A stretch of 64,000 nt of DNA, taken from assembly GCF_001425825.1 (NCBI RefSeq), contig NZ_LMDM01000002.1:166833-230832 (forward strand), given 5' to 3'. Shown here one piece after another: positions 15,758 through 25,683 of this stretch. The notes beneath the pieces are model-generated. The model did no database searches and was not told where the DNA came from. It saw only the letters and a program-made list of their open reading frames with translations. Positions within the stretch are counted from its first letter, which is position 1, and the number at the start of each line of letters is the position of its first letter. This DNA is from Rhizobacter sp. Root1238. Its GTDB lineage: Bacteria > Pseudomonadota > Gammaproteobacteria > Burkholderiales > Burkholderiaceae_C. A program made the position numbers and the translations under genes.

Positions 15758-16722
15758 GCGGCCGCCTTGCGCAGCGGCAGCCGCAGCCCGACGATGCCGC
15801 GCGGCAGCAGCGCGACGAACGCGATGATGGTGAAGCCGAGCGTCATCTGCCAGTGCGCCGCCAGCGGGCCGACCAGGCCTTCGCTCGCGAACAGTTCCTT
15901 CAGCAGCGTGAACGCCACCGCACCGACGATCGCGCCGCGCAGCGGGCCGAGGCCGCCGAGGATGATCATCAGCAGCACCGCGCCCGATTCGTGCCACGAC
16001 AGCAGCTCCGGGTTCACGACGCCGTCCTGGATCGCGAGCAGCGCGCCGGCCAGCCCGGCCAGTGCCCCGGCGATCACGAAGGCGGCCAGCTTGTAGCCGT
16101 AGGTGCGGAAGCCGACCGCGCGCATGCGCGCCTCGTTGACGCGGATGCCCTGCAGCGCGTGGCCGAAGCGCGAGCGCAGCAGCAGCGCGAGCAGGCCCCA
16201 GGTGAACGCGAGCGAAGCCAGCACCAGGCCGTAGACCTGGCGCTTGTTCTCCAGGTCGAGCAGCGGCGTGTCGCCGAGCCGCAGCACCGGGCGCACGTAC
16301 AGGTAGAGGCCGTCGCTGCCGCCGGCGAGCCTGGTGTCGTGGAACACGAAGTAGGCCATCTGCGCGAACGCGAGCGTGACCATGATGAAGTAGACGCCGC
16401 GGGTGCGCAGGCTGAGCGCGCCGACGAACAATGCGTACGCCGCCGCGCCGGCCATCGCCGCGGGCAGCAGCCACCACAGCGAAGCACCTTCGCCCTGCGG
16501 CGACGCCAGCACCGTCACGTAGGCGCCGATGCCGAGGAAGGCCGCGTGGCCGAGGCTCACCAGCCCGGTCGTGCCGACGAGCAGCTGCAGGCTCAGCGCG
16601 AAGATCGCCGAGATCAGGATCTTCACCGTCAGGTCCACCAGGTACGGCGACAGCACCGCCGGCAGCAGCGCCAATGCGAGCAGCACCGCCAGCGGCAGCC
16701 AGAGCGAGCGGAGCACGCGCAT
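15754..16722 (-). CDS. livM: Branched-chain/aromatic acid ABC transporter permease, LivM type
   Basis: A 322-residue inner-membrane permease with about eight to ten hydrophobic segments. The family phrase GLVSLGHAAFLGIGAYVT is near residues 53-70 and the C-terminal EAA-like loop AGLAGALLAIQDGVVNPELLSW near 223. Starts at ATG 16722, where its first base overlaps the end of the LivH gene. It forms the channel together with LivH. Confidence 0.92.
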   Translation of the reverse strand: MRVLRSLWLPLAVLLALALLPAVLSPYLVDLTVKILISAIFALSLQLLVGTTGLVSLGHAAFLGIGAYVTVLASPQGEGASLWWLLPAAMAGAAAYALFVGALSLRTRGVYFIMVTLAFAQMAYFVFHDTRLAGGSDGLYLYVRPVLRLGDTPLLDLENKRQVYGLVLASLAFTWGLLALLLRSRFGHALQGIRVNEARMRAVGFRTYGYKLAAFVIAGALAGLAGALLAIQDGVVNPELLSWHESGAVLLMIILGGLGPLRGAIVGAVAFTLLKELFASEGLVGPLAAHWQMTLGFTIIAFVALLPRGIVGLRLPLRKAAA

Positions 16723-17594
16723 CAGTGCCCCCGCCGCATCAGGCCTTCCGGCCGCCACACCAGCACGATGGCCATCAGCAGGTAGATGCCGATGCCGCTC
16801 AGCTCGGCGAAGAACACCTTGCCGAAGGTGTCGACGAAGCCGACCAGCAGCGACGCGACCAGCGCGCCGGTGATCGAGCCGATGCCGCCGATCACGACGA
16901 TGACGAAGCTGACGATCAGCACGCTGCCGCCCATGCCCGGGTACACCGACGACATCGGCGCGGCGATCATGCCGGCCAGCGCCGCGAGCGCGACGCCGGC
17001 GGCGAACACGCCGCGGTACAGCAGCCGGATGTCGATGCCGAGCCCGCGCACCATGTCGCGGTTGCTGGCGCCGGCGCGCACCATCATGCCGAGCCGCGTG
17101 CGGTTGACCACCAGGTACAGCAGCGCCGCGACCGCGAGGCAGGCCGCCGACGCGAACAGCCGGTACACCGGGTACGACATCAGCTCGCCGAGCGCGATGC
17201 CGCCGGCGAGCCATGCGGGTGGCTGCACGCCGTGCACGTCGTTGCCGAGCAGCAGGCTGCGCGACTCCTCGAACACCAGGATCAGCGCATACGTCATCAG
17301 CACCTGCTGCAGGTGCTCACGCCGGTACAGGAAGCTGAAGAACAGCCACTCCAGCACGAAGCCGAACAGCGCGGCCAGCAGCGTGCCCACCAGCAGCATC
17401 AACAGGAACCGGTCGACGAAGTACGGCGCCAGCGCGAACGCCAGGTAGGCGCCGATCATGTAGAAGCTGCCATGCGCCAGGTTGATCACGCCCATGATCC
17501 CGAAGATCAGCGTCAGCCCGCTGGCCACCAGGAACAGCAGCAGGCCGTACTGGACGGCGTTCAGGCACTGGACGAGGAAGGTGGCGAGGTCCAC
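16722..17594 (-). CDS. livH: Branched-chain/aromatic acid ABC transporter permease, LivH type
   Basis: A 290-residue permease starting at GTG 17594, directly after the binding-protein gene. The family phrase GLTLIFGIMGVINLAHGSFYMIGAY is at residues 26-50, and the C-terminal LVGFVDTFGKVFF...YLLMAIVLVWRPEGL is typical for the LivH end. About eight membrane spans are expected. Confidence 0.92.
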   Translation of the reverse strand: MDLATFLVQCLNAVQYGLLLFLVASGLTLIFGIMGVINLAHGSFYMIGAYLAFALAPYFVDRFLLMLLVGTLLAALFGFVLEWLFFSFLYRREHLQQVLMTYALILVFEESRSLLLGNDVHGVQPPAWLAGGIALGELMSYPVYRLFASAACLAVAALLYLVVNRTRLGMMVRAGASNRDMVRGLGIDIRLLYRGVFAAGVALAALAGMIAAPMSSVYPGMGGSVLIVSFVIVVIGGIGSITGALVASLLVGFVDTFGKVFFAELSGIGIYLLMAIVLVWRPEGLMRRGH

Positions 17595-17595
17595 C

Positions 17596-18780
17596 TCAGA
17601 GCTTGCAGCCGCGCGCGGGGTCGGCGAGTGCCTTCACGGCGATCGACTTGAACTCGTTGTTCGGGCCCTTCGCCTCGCGCAGGTACATGTCCTGCACCGG
17701 GTTGCCGGCCGCCGACAGCGTGAACTTGCCGCGCGGGCTGTCGACCGTCGTCTTGTGCATCGCGGTCGTCAGCGCCTCGCGCTTCGTCAGGTCGCCCTTC
17801 ACCGCCGTGAGGCCGGCCGCGAGGATCTGCGCCGCGTCGTAGCCCTGCACCGCATAGACGTCGGCGTTCGCCTTGTACGCCAGCGCGAAGCTCTTGCGGA
17901 ACGCGTTGTTGCGCGGCGTGTCGAGGTTGTCGGCGTAATGCAGCGTGGTCTGCAGGCCCTGCGCGGCGGCGCCTTGAGCTTCGAGCGTGCCGTCGGTCAG
18001 GAAGCCCGAGCCGTACAGCGGGATCGTCTTGTTCAGGCCCGCCGCCGCGTAGTCCTTGACGAACTTCACCGCGCCGCCACCAGCGAAGAACGCGAACACC
18101 GCGTCGGGCTTCTGCGCCGCGATCTCGGTCAGCAGGGCCTGGAACTCGACGTTCGGGAACGGCAGGTTCAGGTCCTTCACGACCTTGCCGCCGGCCTTCT
18201 CGAAGGCCTCGGTGAAGCCCTTCACCGTCTCGCTGCCGGCCGCGTAGTTCCAGGTGATCGTCATCGCGCGCTTGTGGCCCTTCTGCGCCACCACGACGCC
18301 GGTGGAGTAGCCCGGCTGCCAGTTCGAGAACGAACTGCGCACGATGTTCGGCGAGCACAGCGGGCCGGTGATCGCGTCGGCACCGGCGTTCGGCACGATC
18401 ATCAGCGTGTTGCTCTCCTTTGCCGCCTTCGCCATGCCGAGCGCGACGCCGGAGTGCACCGTGCCGACCAGCACATCGACCTGGTCGCGCTTGATCAGCT
18501 TGTTGACGTTGTCGGTCGCCTTCGACGGCTCGGACTCGTCGTCGACCTTGAAGTACTGGATCTCGCGGCCGCCGAGCTTGCCGCCTTGCTCCTGCACGTA
18601 GAGCTTGAAGCCGGCCTCGATCATGTTGCCCAGGCTCGCGTAGGTGCCGGTGTAGGGCAGCATGAAGCCCACCTTGACCGGCCCGGCGGCGGCCTGCGCA
18701 TGGGCCTCGCCCGACATCGCCATCGACAGGGCCAGCGTCGTCGCCAGGGCGGCCGCGGCCGACAGTTTGATCAGGTGCAT
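17596..18780 (-). CDS. livK: Periplasmic binding protein of the Liv family, probably for benzoate or a related aromatic acid
   Basis: A 394-residue substrate-binding protein. A signal peptide (LIKLSAAAALATTLALSMAMSG, cleavage near AHAQ) precedes a type I periplasmic fold with the start VKVGFMLPYTGTYASLG. The operon with bclA and a hydrolase makes an aromatic acid the likely ligand. Binding proteins of this ABC subfamily that serve aromatic acids cannot be told from leucine binders by eye, so the ligand is inferred from context alone. It begins 20 bp after the hydrolase gene. Confidence 0.88.
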   Translation of the reverse strand: MHLIKLSAAAALATTLALSMAMSGEAHAQAAAGPVKVGFMLPYTGTYASLGNMIEAGFKLYVQEQGGKLGGREIQYFKVDDESEPSKATDNVNKLIKRDQVDVLVGTVHSGVALGMAKAAKESNTLMIVPNAGADAITGPLCSPNIVRSSFSNWQPGYSTGVVVAQKGHKRAMTITWNYAAGSETVKGFTEAFEKAGGKVVKDLNLPFPNVEFQALLTEIAAQKPDAVFAFFAGGGAVKFVKDYAAAGLNKTIPLYGSGFLTDGTLEAQGAAAQGLQTTLHYADNLDTPRNNAFRKSFALAYKANADVYAVQGYDAAQILAAGLTAVKGDLTKREALTTAMHKTTVDSPRGKFTLSAAGNPVQDMYLREAKGPNNEFKSIAVKALADPARGCKL

Positions 18781-18799
18781 GCCAATCTCCGTTTGAGGT

Positions 18800-19615
18800 T
18801 CAGGATTCGGGGGTGCCAGCCCATCCGGCGATGAAGCGGCCGGTCTCGCGGATCACGAGGTCGGCCTGGTCGCGGTGCGGCGAATGGCCGCACTGCGCCA
18901 GCTCCAGCAGCCGGGTCTGCGGCGCGCGCCGCGCGATGCCGCGGATCTGTTCCAGCGTGCCGTACTCGTCGTCGACGCCCTGCACCGCCAGCACCGGGCA
19001 GGCGATCGCGGGCAGCTCGTCCTCGATCGTCCAGCCACGGAACTCCGGCGCCAGCCAGATGTCGTTCCACCCGCGGAAGGCCGACTCCGCGTCCGCATGG
19101 TAGCGCCCGAGGCGCTGCGGCAAATCGGTGGTTTCATAGGTGCGGCGGGCCTGCTCGATGCTCGCGATGCTCAGGTCCTCGACCCGGATGTGCGGCGCCA
19201 TCGCGACCACGCCGGCGGTCGGGTGCGACGCCGCATGCAGCAGCGCGATGCTGCCGCCGTCGCTGTGGCCGAACAGCCAGGGCCGCGCGACGCCCAGCTG
19301 CTGCAGCAGGGCCGGCAGCACCTCGCGCGCCTGGATGTGCATGAAGTCGACCGGCCAGCGCTCGTCGCGCGGCTTCGGTGTCGACTGGCCGTAGCCGTAG
19401 CGCGAATACACCAGCCCGCGCAGGCCGTGGGCCTGGCACAGCTGGCGCGGGAAGTTCTTCCACATCGCGACCGAGCCCAGCCCTTCATGCAGGAACACGA
19501 CGACCGGCAGCGTCGATGCAGCATCGCCGACCCACTGGTATTCGAGGCGCAGCGGCCGGCCGCGCCCCTCGAGTTCGGCGAACTGGATCGGTTCGGCGTA
19601 ACGGCGACCGACCAT
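18800..19615 (-). CDS. Alpha/beta hydrolase of the benzoate-activation operon
   Basis: A 271-residue alpha/beta hydrolase. The nucleophile elbow is FGHSDGGS with S118, the oxyanion region VFLHEGLGS near 40-48, and the likely acid and base are in QGVDDEYG and CGHSPH near the C-terminus. There is no signal peptide, so it is cytoplasmic. It lies 3 bp after bclA and upstream of livK. Genes of this type are common in box clusters; a thioesterase-like rescue of CoA esters or hydrolysis of aromatic esters are both plausible. The substrate is not known from the sequence. Confidence 0.8.
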   Translation of the reverse strand: MVGRRYAEPIQFAELEGRGRPLRLEYQWVGDAASTLPVVVFLHEGLGSVAMWKNFPRQLCQAHGLRGLVYSRYGYGQSTPKPRDERWPVDFMHIQAREVLPALLQQLGVARPWLFGHSDGGSIALLHAASHPTAGVVAMAPHIRVEDLSIASIEQARRTYETTDLPQRLGRYHADAESAFRGWNDIWLAPEFRGWTIEDELPAIACPVLAVQGVDDEYGTLEQIRGIARRAPQTRLLELAQCGHSPHRDQADLVIRETGRFIAGWAGTPES

Positions 19616-19618
19616 GCG

Positions 19619-21196
19619 TCAGGCGGGCGTGTCGCCCAGCGCCCGCAGCCTGAAGCGCTGGATCTTGCCGGTCGCGGTCTTCGGCAGTTCGGTCGTGAAG
19701 ACGATGTCGCGCGGCGTCTTGTGCGGTGCGAGCCGGGTCTTCACGAAGACCTTCAGCGCGGCCTCGAGCGCCGGGCCGGCGTCGTGGCCGGGGTTCGGCA
19801 CGACGTAGGCGCGCGTCTTCGTCAGCCCGGTCGCATCGGTCACGCCGACCACCGCGCACTCCATGACCGCCGCGTGGCCCATCAGCGCCGATTCGACCTC
19901 GATCGGCGACACGTACTGGCCGCTGACCTTCAGCATGTCGTCGCTGCGGCCGGCGTAGGTGTACCAGCCGTCGGCGTCGACCACGTACTTGTCGCCGCTG
20001 CGCACCCAGTCGCCCTGGAAGGTGGCGCGCGTCTTGTCGCGGTTGTTCCAGTACAGCAGCGCGGCGCTCGGCCCGCGGATGAACAGGTCGCCGATCTCGC
20101 CGGGCGCGACCGGGCCGCCGTCGTCGCTGCGCAGTTCGAGCTCGTAGCCCGGCACCGGCTTGCCGGTGCAGCCGTAGCGCAGCGCGCCTTCGCGGTTGGA
20201 CAGGAAGATGTGCAGCATCTCGGTCGAGCCGATGCCGTCGAGCACGTCGCAGCCGAAGTGCGCGCTGAAGCGCTCGCCGACCTCGCGCGGCAGCGCCTCG
20301 CCGGCCGACGCGCAGACGCGCAGCGCGACCGCGTCGCGCACCGGCAGTGCGTCGTTCGCGAGCAGCGCGACGTACAGGGTCGGCACGCCGCAGAACACGG
20401 TCGGGCGGTGCTGCGTCAGGCGCTTGAAGACGGCCGCCGGCGTCGGCCGCTCGGCCATCAGCACGACGGTCGCGCCGACGCTCAGCGGAAAGGTCAGTGC
20501 ATTGCCGAGCCCATACGCGAAGAACAGCTTGGCGGCCGAGAACACCGTGTCGTCCTCGCGCACGCCCAGCACCGGCTGGCCGTACAGCGCGGCGGTCCAG
20601 TACAGGTTGGCGTGGCTGTGCACCGTGCCCTTGGGCTTGCCGGTGGAGCCGGACGAATACAGCCAGAACGCGAAGTCGTCGGCCTGCGTGTCGGCGGGTG
20701 CGGCGAGCGGCGGGGTGTCGAGCAGCGCGGCGAACGCCGTCGTGCCGTCCGCGGCAGGTGCGGCGGACGCGCCGGCGATGACGGCGACCGGCGGTTCGTC
20801 CAGGCCCGCCAACGCCTGCTGCGCCACCGGCCACAGCGCGCCCGACACGATCAGCGCGCGAGCCCGGCTGTGCGCGAGCATGTAGGTGTAGTCGCCGGCC
20901 GGCAGCAGCGTGTTGACCGGCACCGGCACGATGCCGGCATACAGCGCGCCGAGGAACGCGACCGGCATGTCCACCGTGTCGAGCATCAGCAGCAGCACGC
21001 GGTCTTCGCGGCGCAGGCCGAGCCGCAGCAGCCCGGCGGCGCAGCGCTTCACCCGGTCGGCCAGCTCGCCGTAGCTGAGGCGGCTGTCGTCGTCGATGTA
21101 GGCGGTCTTCGCGGCGCGGCCGGCGTTGCGCTGCAGCAGGTGGGCGGCGACGTTGAATCGTTCGGGCGGCGCCTCCACGGCGAGGTTCGGGGCCAT
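19619..21196 (-). CDS. bclA: Benzoate-CoA ligase
   Basis: A 525-residue acyl-adenylate enzyme that forms benzoyl-CoA from benzoate, ATP and CoA. The AMP motif is SSGSTGKPKG (181-190); later motifs include YGLGNALTFPL, IGSTEMLHIFLSN and the C-terminal PKTATGKIQR with the catalytic lysine. The TEMLHIFLSN phrase, with His after Met-Leu, is typical of benzoate/4-hydroxybenzoate ligases. I start at ATG 21196 because GGAG lies 7 bp upstream and the following MAPNLAVEAPPERFN matches the usual N-terminus. It heads the minus operon bclA-hydrolase-livKHMGF and is divergent from boxR. Confidence 0.94.
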   Translation of the reverse strand: MAPNLAVEAPPERFNVAAHLLQRNAGRAAKTAYIDDDSRLSYGELADRVKRCAAGLLRLGLRREDRVLLLMLDTVDMPVAFLGALYAGIVPVPVNTLLPAGDYTYMLAHSRARALIVSGALWPVAQQALAGLDEPPVAVIAGASAAPAADGTTAFAALLDTPPLAAPADTQADDFAFWLYSSGSTGKPKGTVHSHANLYWTAALYGQPVLGVREDDTVFSAAKLFFAYGLGNALTFPLSVGATVVLMAERPTPAAVFKRLTQHRPTVFCGVPTLYVALLANDALPVRDAVALRVCASAGEALPREVGERFSAHFGCDVLDGIGSTEMLHIFLSNREGALRYGCTGKPVPGYELELRSDDGGPVAPGEIGDLFIRGPSAALLYWNNRDKTRATFQGDWVRSGDKYVVDADGWYTYAGRSDDMLKVSGQYVSPIEVESALMGHAAVMECAVVGVTDATGLTKTRAYVVPNPGHDAGPALEAALKVFVKTRLAPHKTPRDIVFTTELPKTATGKIQRFRLRALGDTPA

Positions 21197-21426
21197 GCTG
21201 TTCTCCTGACGGTCAATCGGCCCGGATGCCGGGGCGGACCTGGAGGGCCACCCGCGTCGCGACAGCTGGGGCCGCCGGGACGGCCGGCCGCGTTTGTACC
21301 TCAAGCGCGGCGAGGCCGAACCGTCCGCACCGCAACTTCGTCCCAATGGACCTTCGGGTGGGTTCGCACTGACGTCTCACGGCGATCTCCGCATAATGCA
21401 TTCACGGACAGTGCGAAACCACCTGA

Positions 21427-21440
21427 TGCAATATGTTGCA
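21427..21440. promoter_or_regulatory. Candidate BoxR operator between bclA and boxR
   Basis: TGCAATATGTTGCA is a perfect palindrome (TGCAA, TATG, TTGCA). Another TGCA lies at 21397 in ATAATGCATTC. BoxR/BzdR regulators bind TGCA-containing repeats. The same spacing of two TGCA tetramers (six bases apart) occurs in the boxC promoter region at 22448-22461. The surrounding 80 bp are AT-rich compared with the coding DNA and should carry both divergent promoters. Confidence 0.6.
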
Positions 21441-21491
21441 CTGAAGTCAGTATAGCCAGCAGTCCCGATCGACCTCGTTACGGACATACCC

Positions 21492-22433
21492 TTGGACCGA
21501 TTCCCGACTTCGCCGCCCATGCCGCCGCTGCCGCCCACGCCGGAGGGCGATGCCGACCCGAACGCCGACAAAGACCCGTTCCTCTCGTCGCTGGGCGAGC
21601 GGACGCGCGCGCTGCGCTCGCGGCGCGGGCTGACACGCAAGAGCCTTGCCAAGGTGGCCGACGTGTCGGAGCGGCACCTGGCCAATGTCGAGATGGGGGT
21701 CGGCAATGCGTCGATCCAGTTCCTGCGGCAGCTGGCGCAGGCGCTGAACTGCACGCTGGCCGAGCTGGTCGGCGACGAGACCGCCAGCTCGCCGGAGTGG
21801 CTGATGATCCGCGAGATCCTGCGCGGCCGCAGCGAATCCGAGCTGGCGCAGGCGCGCTCGGCGCTGGCTTCGGTGTTCGGCGCGCCGGCCAGCCAGGCGG
21901 CCCGGCGCCAGCGGGTCGCGCTGGTCGGCCTGCGCGGGGCGGGCAAGAGCACGCTCGGGCGCCTGCTGGCCGACAGCTGGGCCGTGCCCTTCGTCGAGCT
22001 GAACCGCCACATCGAGACGGTGGCGGGCTGCAGCGTCTCCGAGATCCATTCGCTGTACGGGCCGGCGGCCTACCGCCGCTACGAGCGGCGCGCGCTCGAG
22101 GAATGCATCCAGCGCTGCCCGCGCGCGGTGATCGCGACGCCCGGCGGCATCGTCTCCGACCCGGCCACGTTCAACATGCTGCTGGCGCACTGCTACACCG
22201 TGTGGGTGCGCGCCTCGCCCGAAGAGCACATGAACCGCGTGCTGGCCCAGGGCGACACCCGCCCGATGTCGGGCAATGCCGAAGCGATGAACGACCTGCG
22301 GCGCATCCTCGAGAGCCGCGCGGCCTTCTACTCGAAAGCCGACGAGGTGTTCGACACCAGCGACAAGACCCTGGAGACCGCGTTCGTGTCGCTTCAAGAC
22401 CAATTGCGAGGCACGATCCGGCTGGCGGGTTGA
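21492..22433 (+). CDS. boxR: BoxR/BzdR-type transcriptional regulator (HTH fused to shikimate-kinase-like domain)
   Basis: A 313-residue regulator. An XRE-type helix-turn-helix at about 35-92 (SLAKVADVSERHLANVEMG) is joined to a shikimate-kinase-like domain with a P-loop GLRGAGKST (146-154). This fusion defines the BzdR/BoxR family, in which the kinase-like part senses benzoyl-CoA and releases repression of the box genes. The start is uncertain: TTG at 21492 or ATG at 21519, in frame, with a Pro-rich leader in between; the ATG has no better ribosome site. It lies divergent from bclA and 75 bp before boxC, with palindromes on both sides. Confidence 0.93.
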   Translation: MDRFPTSPPMPPLPPTPEGDADPNADKDPFLSSLGERTRALRSRRGLTRKSLAKVADVSERHLANVEMGVGNASIQFLRQLAQALNCTLAELVGDETASSPEWLMIREILRGRSESELAQARSALASVFGAPASQAARRQRVALVGLRGAGKSTLGRLLADSWAVPFVELNRHIETVAGCSVSEIHSLYGPAAYRRYERRALEECIQRCPRAVIATPGGIVSDPATFNMLLAHCYTVWVRASPEEHMNRVLAQGDTRPMSGNAEAMNDLRRILESRAAFYSKADEVFDTSDKTLETAFVSLQDQLRGTIRLAG

Positions 22434-22447
22434 CGCTCGGCGCGACA

Positions 22448-22461
22448 TGCACTAAATTGCA
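22448..22461. promoter_or_regulatory. Candidate BoxR operator upstream of boxC
   Basis: TGCACTAAATTGCA, within ATGCA-CTAAAT-TGCAT, is an inverted repeat with the same two TGCA blocks six bases apart as at 21427-21440. It lies about 48 bp before the boxC start, in the only AT-rich patch between boxR and boxC, so it could control boxCBA separately from boxR. Confidence 0.6.
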
Positions 22462-22508
22462 TTTCTATTGTCGGGCGTGCAGCATACTGCCGCCGGCTGG
22501 AGATGCCC

Positions 22509-24191
22509 ATGACTGCTGCTGCCATTGACCGGGTCGACCCTGCCGACCCGGTCGACTACGAAACCCATCCCGACCGCTACCGCCATTGGCGCCTCGGCGT
22601 CGAAGGCGACGTCGCGACGCTGGTGCTGTCCGTCAGCGAAGACGGGGGGCTGCGGCCGGGCTACAAGCTGAAGCTCAACAGCTACGACCTCGGCGTCGAC
22701 ATCGAGCTGCACGACGCGGTGCAGCGCATCCGCTTCGAGCACCCGGCGGTGCGCACGGTGATCATCACCAGCGGCCGCGAGCGGGTGTTCTGCTCGGGCG
22801 CCAACATCTTCATGCTCGGCCTTTCAAGCCATGGCTGGAAGGTCAACTTCTGCAAGTTCACGAACGAGACGCGCAACGGGCTGGAAGACAGCAGCCGGCA
22901 CGGCGGCCTGAAGTTCCTCGCCGCCGTCAACGGTGCCTGTGCCGGCGGCGGCTACGAGCTGGCCGCGGCCTGCGACGAGATCATCCTGGTCGACGACCGC
23001 TCGTCGGCCGTCAGCCTGCCCGAGGTGCCGCTGCTCGGCGTGCTGCCCGGCACCGGCGGGCTGACGCGGCTGACCGACAAGCGCCGCGTGCGCCACGACC
23101 ATGCCGACATCTTCTGCACCACCAGCGAAGGCGTGCGCGGCAGGAAGGCGGTGGACTGGCGGCTGGTCGACGAGGCGGTGAAGACGCAGGCCTTCGCGCA
23201 GCGCGTGCAGGAGCGGGCGCGCGAACTGGCCGCGCTGAGCGACCGGCCGGCCGGCGCACGCGGCGTGCCGTTGCCGCGCTTGAGCAAGCAGCGGTCCGCC
23301 GACGCACTGGCCTATGGCCATGTCGACGTGCAGATCGACCGCGCGGCACGCCATGCGACGCTGGCGGTGCGTGCCCCCGCCGGCGCGCAACCGACGGACA
23401 TCGCCGGCATCGAAGCCGCCGGGGCCGCCTGGTACCCGCTGCAGATGGCACGCGAGCTCGACGACGCGATCCTGCACCTGCGCACCAACGAACCCGAGAT
23501 CGGCACCTGGCTGCTGAAGACGCAGGGCAGCGTCGACGCGGTGCTCGCGATGGACGCGACGCTGTACGCACACCAGGCGCACTGGCTGGTGCGCGAGACC
23601 ATCGGCCTGCTGCGGCGCACGCTGGCGCGGCTCGACGTGTCGTCGCGCTCGCTGTTCGCGCTGGTCGACCGCGGCTCGTGCTTCGCCGGCTCGCTGCTCG
23701 AGATCGCGCTGGCGGCCGACCGCATCTACATGCTGGCCTTGCCCGACGAGCCCGGCGCAGCGCCGAAGATCGCGCTGTCGCCGTTCAACTTCGACGCGCT
23801 GCCGATGGTCAGCCGCGAGACGCGTCTGCAGCGCCGCTTCCACCGCGATGCCGACGAGATCGCCGCGGTGCAGGCCACGCAGGGCCGGGCGCTCGATGCC
23901 GACCAGGCGCTCGCACTCGGCCTCGTCACCGCGGCGCCCGACGACATCGACTGGGCCGACGAGATCCGCATCGCCATCGAGGAGCGCGCGAGCCTGTCGC
24001 CCGATGCGCTGACCGGCCTGGAGGCCAACCTGCGCTTCGCCGGCACCGAGAGCATGGAGACCCGCATCTTCGGCCGCCTGACCGCGTGGCAGAACTGGAT
24101 CTTCAACCGCCCGAACGCTGTCGGCGAGGCCGGCGCGCTGAAGGTCTACGGCACCGGGCACAAGGCCCAGTTCGACTGGAAACGAATCTAG
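22509..24191 (+). CDS. boxC: Benzoyl-CoA-dihydrodiol lyase (ring-opening enzyme) BoxC
   Basis: A 560-residue enzyme of the box pathway, with crotonase-like folds. It opens 2,3-epoxybenzoyl-CoA hydrolytically, giving 3,4-dehydroadipyl-CoA semialdehyde and formate. Crotonase-like motifs are visible in the first half (ERVFCSGANIFMLG, NGACAGGGYELAAACDEI) and a second crotonase-like section in the other half (SRSLFALVDRGSCFAGSLLEIALAADR). I chose ATG 22509 because GGAG at 22499-22502 lies six bases before it but directly touches the earlier ATG 22503. BoxB follows 63 bp downstream, with a palindromic repeat in between. Confidence 0.95.
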   Translation: MTAAAIDRVDPADPVDYETHPDRYRHWRLGVEGDVATLVLSVSEDGGLRPGYKLKLNSYDLGVDIELHDAVQRIRFEHPAVRTVIITSGRERVFCSGANIFMLGLSSHGWKVNFCKFTNETRNGLEDSSRHGGLKFLAAVNGACAGGGYELAAACDEIILVDDRSSAVSLPEVPLLGVLPGTGGLTRLTDKRRVRHDHADIFCTTSEGVRGRKAVDWRLVDEAVKTQAFAQRVQERARELAALSDRPAGARGVPLPRLSKQRSADALAYGHVDVQIDRAARHATLAVRAPAGAQPTDIAGIEAAGAAWYPLQMARELDDAILHLRTNEPEIGTWLLKTQGSVDAVLAMDATLYAHQAHWLVRETIGLLRRTLARLDVSSRSLFALVDRGSCFAGSLLEIALAADRIYMLALPDEPGAAPKIALSPFNFDALPMVSRETRLQRRFHRDADEIAAVQATQGRALDADQALALGLVTAAPDDIDWADEIRIAIEERASLSPDALTGLEANLRFAGTESMETRIFGRLTAWQNWIFNRPNAVGEAGALKVYGTGHKAQFDWKRI

Positions 24192-24213
24192 GACGCCCGC
24201 ACACAAGCCGGTC

Positions 24214-24234
24214 GCACTGAGCCTGTCGAAGTGC
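24214..24234. repeat. Palindromic repeat with fixed loop GAGCCTGTCGA
   Basis: GCACT-GAGCCTGTCGA-AGTGC: 5-bp complementary arms around an 11-base loop. The same loop with different arms occurs twice at 34042-34084. It lies between boxC and boxB, where the hairpin may modulate relative expression or mRNA stability. Confidence 0.7.
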
Positions 24235-24254
24235 AGCGCAACGAAACCAAGCCC

Positions 24255-25682
<1,428 letters not shown>

Positions 25683-25683
25683 G

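Noticed and set aside
18875-22528. Very long open frame on the plus strand opposite bclA and the hydrolase
   Set aside because: Arg/Ala/His/Gln-rich, low-complexity translation produced by high-GC codon bias of the real minus-strand genes; no motif and it spans several real genes.
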